Source: Plasmodium brasilianum
Taxonomy: Eukaryota > Apicomplexa > Aconoidasida > Haemosporida > Plasmodiidae
Length of the DNA: 64,000 nucleotides
NCBI RefSeq assembly: GCF_023973825.1
Contig: NC_090118.1
Coordinates: forward strand, 1,533,001 to 1,597,000
Direction: 5' to 3'
The notes beneath the pieces were generated by a model that saw nothing but the letters and a program-made list of their open reading frames with translations, ran no database searches and had not been told where the DNA came from. Below are positions 62,161-64,000 of this stretch, one piece after another (within the stretch, counting starts at the first letter, position 1; every line of letters begins with the position of its first letter). The position numbers were made by a program, and so were the translations under genes.

Positions 62161-63118
62161 ATGGGGAGAAATATAAAGATTTTACCTTTTATTAATATTT
62201 TTACGTATATATTTTACTTTTCGATGAATAATTTTTATATTGACAAGGTATAGCACTAACATTTAATTATATTTCTGCTTTTTTTATTTTTGGTGTTTTA
62301 TTTTTATATATAGTGTTTTTTAATAATAGAATATTTATTCTTTTAAGTATTAAATGTATTCTTTGATCTTTTAGAGTACTTTCTATAATTGTGGAAATGT
62401 GAAGATTATTGTTGATGGGAAATTATGTACAAGAATTAATAGATATCTATCGAAATGTAAACAGAATAAAGATTTACATATTGTTGGATTAAAAGAAGAA
62501 ATACCAAATAATAGAGTATATGAAAAAAAAAAAGATATATCTAATAATGAAAAAGAACCTACAGGAAGAAAAGAACAACCAGCTGGATGTTCATTAAAGA
62601 ATTCGAAAGTCAATAAATCATTTGAAAAAAATAAATCCTGTATGTTTGAAACAAAAAAATACAGTCATCTTGAAAAAAAAATATTCAAAGAGCTAGACTT
62701 TGTAGATTTTCTTAGAAGGAACAAGAATATTAGTGATAAGACTTACAAAAAAATAATGCGTAAAAAATTCTCATTACGATTAGGATCACCTTTATTATTG
62801 TTTTTGTTGTTAGTAACTATACTTATAGTAGATATATCTCTGCGTTTATCATCTGATGGAAATGGATTTTGGAATTTATCAGGATTGGGAACGACTTTAA
62901 AAGAATATGAGAAAGTATTGATGCCTTATCTTGAATGGTTATCAAAACCCCTATTGACTTCAGCAGATAGCACTTCCAGTAGTGTACTAGGACCATTATT
63001 TAGTGTTATATTATTTGTTATACCCTTTTTATTATTAGGTGTCACACTTATATCGTACATTTTATATTACCATAGAAAAGCTAAAAAATATGAAAAAATT
63101 AAGTTCAGTAAAGGGTGA
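62161..63118 (+). CDS. fam-l family exported protein (two exons, intact)
   Basis: Exon 1 is 62161-62247 (29 codons; leader LPFINIFTYIFYFSMNNFYI), intron 62248-62374 (127 nt), exon 2 62375-63118; total 276 aa. Exon 2 opens STFYNCGNVK, and INRYLSKCKQ places the R-x-L arginine at residue 52, although the usual YRLLA has become RYLSK. The fam-l block is FETKKYSHLEKKIFKELDFV, followed by DFLRRNKNISDKTYKKIMRK. Membrane segments are predicted at about 167-185 and 236-259, with a longer loop than the 49527 gene (extra SKPLLTSADSTSS). The basic tail is KAKKYEKIKFSKG. From about the fam-l block onward, through the stop and into the 3' flank, it is nearly identical to the gene at 49527, whereas the leader and the first 100 residues are clearly different. 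No lesion seen. Presumed exported surface protein. Confidence 0.9.
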
Positions 63119-64000
63119 AATGAATAATAAGGAATTTATTTTTTTAAGGTAACGTATACTTTAATATGATGTAATATCTATAATGTCATTAGTTATGTGT
63201 ATAATAAACATATAGTTAATTGCTGAAAATTTATGCAAGCAATTACAAATTAATGCATTTTCTAATTCCAAAGAATAAAAATATATGTTCTTAGTTTTTT
63301 TATAGATTTGAATGTTTTAATTTTTTATAACTTGTGTTTTAAATTATTATATTGTGTAATTATATATTACTGAATAATACATATATTTGCGTATTAAAAT
63401 AGCATTCTATGAAAAGTATATATTTGTGCTTTAGAAAGCATACATAACAGTAGAATTAACATAATTTTAATAGAGTATTTTTGTTTATATTTATTTAAAC
63501 TAATATAAACAATGCATACTATTTTTTTTCTTTTCTTAGAAGAAAATTACTATTTTTTTAAGTAATTAGAAAAATAACCTATTAGTTCTAATTTAATAAT
63601 AAATGTGTCTTTTTTTGTATTTAATGAAATGAAGTGAGTATATATTATTGCACTGATATGTATACATATATTTACTAAAGGAAAAACTTAATATATATTT
63701 TGTAAAATATCTCTGTTGAGATATGTACTATTCATATTTGCTGTAAAAATTTACTAAAACACATTTACTATTATTTTTTGAAAGATATAAAATGGGGAAT
63801 TATTAATATATAACAGGGCGAACTTCATTTTATATATAGATTATTTATAATAGTTCACTAATTTAGGAACTCTAAATTCTTACATTTTAATATAAAGTTA
63901 AGAATACTTATAATTATATTATTCTTCATAATTGCATTGTTATTTCGATTATGAAAAAATTAATTAAAACTAAATTACATTGTATATTTATACATAAATG
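63119..64000. other. 3' flank of the last fam-l gene
   Basis: It closely resembles the flank after 50458, including the 3' element at 63286-63320. No gene before the window ends. Confidence 0.6.
63286..63320 (+). promoter_or_regulatory. candidate fam-type 3' element
   Basis: TTCTTAGTTTTTTTATAGAT followed by TTGAATGTTTTA, 168 bp after the stop at 63118. Confidence 0.48.

Overview
The window is very AT-rich eukaryotic DNA with long intergenic stretches and short two-exon genes. It looks like a subtelomere of a human-infective Plasmodium, most likely P. malariae (or the closely related monkey parasite P. brasilianum). The evidence is the gene content: PIR and STP1 genes together with many small two-exon genes of the fam-l / fam-m type, families described from P. 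malariae. The species call rests on my recognition of these families; no database search was possible. No telomeric repeat array, tRNA, rRNA or core housekeeping gene was seen.

Layout. 1-454 (+): 3' end of a PIR-like gene. 4041-4884 and 7910-8766 (+): two decayed two-exon exported-protein genes. 11900-12876 (+): intact fam-l. 14837-15740 (-): possible decayed coding pieces. 21218-22180 (+): fam-l with a one-base frameshift. 24883-25778 (+): intact fam-m. 28679-29560 (+): intact divergent relative. 32296-33461 (-): broken PIR gene. 37555-40069 (-): apparently intact four-exon STP1 gene. 43576-43804 (-): decayed coding fragment. 45835-45921 (+): orphan first exon. 49527-50458 (+): intact fam-l. 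53357-53497 (+): 3' stump of a fam-m. 55134-55808 and 58284-59104 (+): decayed two-exon genes. 60499-61615 (-): decayed gene with a recessed signal-like exon. 62161-63118 (+): intact fam-l. The remainder shows no gene I can support.

Shared plan. All fam-type genes lie on the + strand, while STP1, the second PIR and the unrecognised remnants lie on the - strand. Each fam-type first exon is exactly 29 codons wherever both ends can be placed, ends in phase 0 before a GT donor, and is followed by an intron of about 125-131 nt in the intact genes. In all five intact copies and the frameshifted one, the arginine of an R-x-L motif is residue 52. Two hydrophobic segments follow, then a short basic tail. 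A CTCTA/TTCTATA-rich element sits about 370-430 bp before the start codon, and a second conserved element sits about 150-171 bp after the stop. Three stretches (about 17.25-20.8, 42.2-45.5 and 46.2-49.1 kb) look like diverged copies of one long upstream region, each ending at a fam-type first exon.

How the genes may act together. From family knowledge, PIR, STP1 and fam-l/m products are expected to be exported to or displayed at the surface of infected red cells or merozoites; the sequence shows only the secretion-like leaders, R-x-L motifs and membrane segments. The mix of intact, frameshifted, exon-less and stump copies indicates ongoing duplication, deletion and probably gene conversion.
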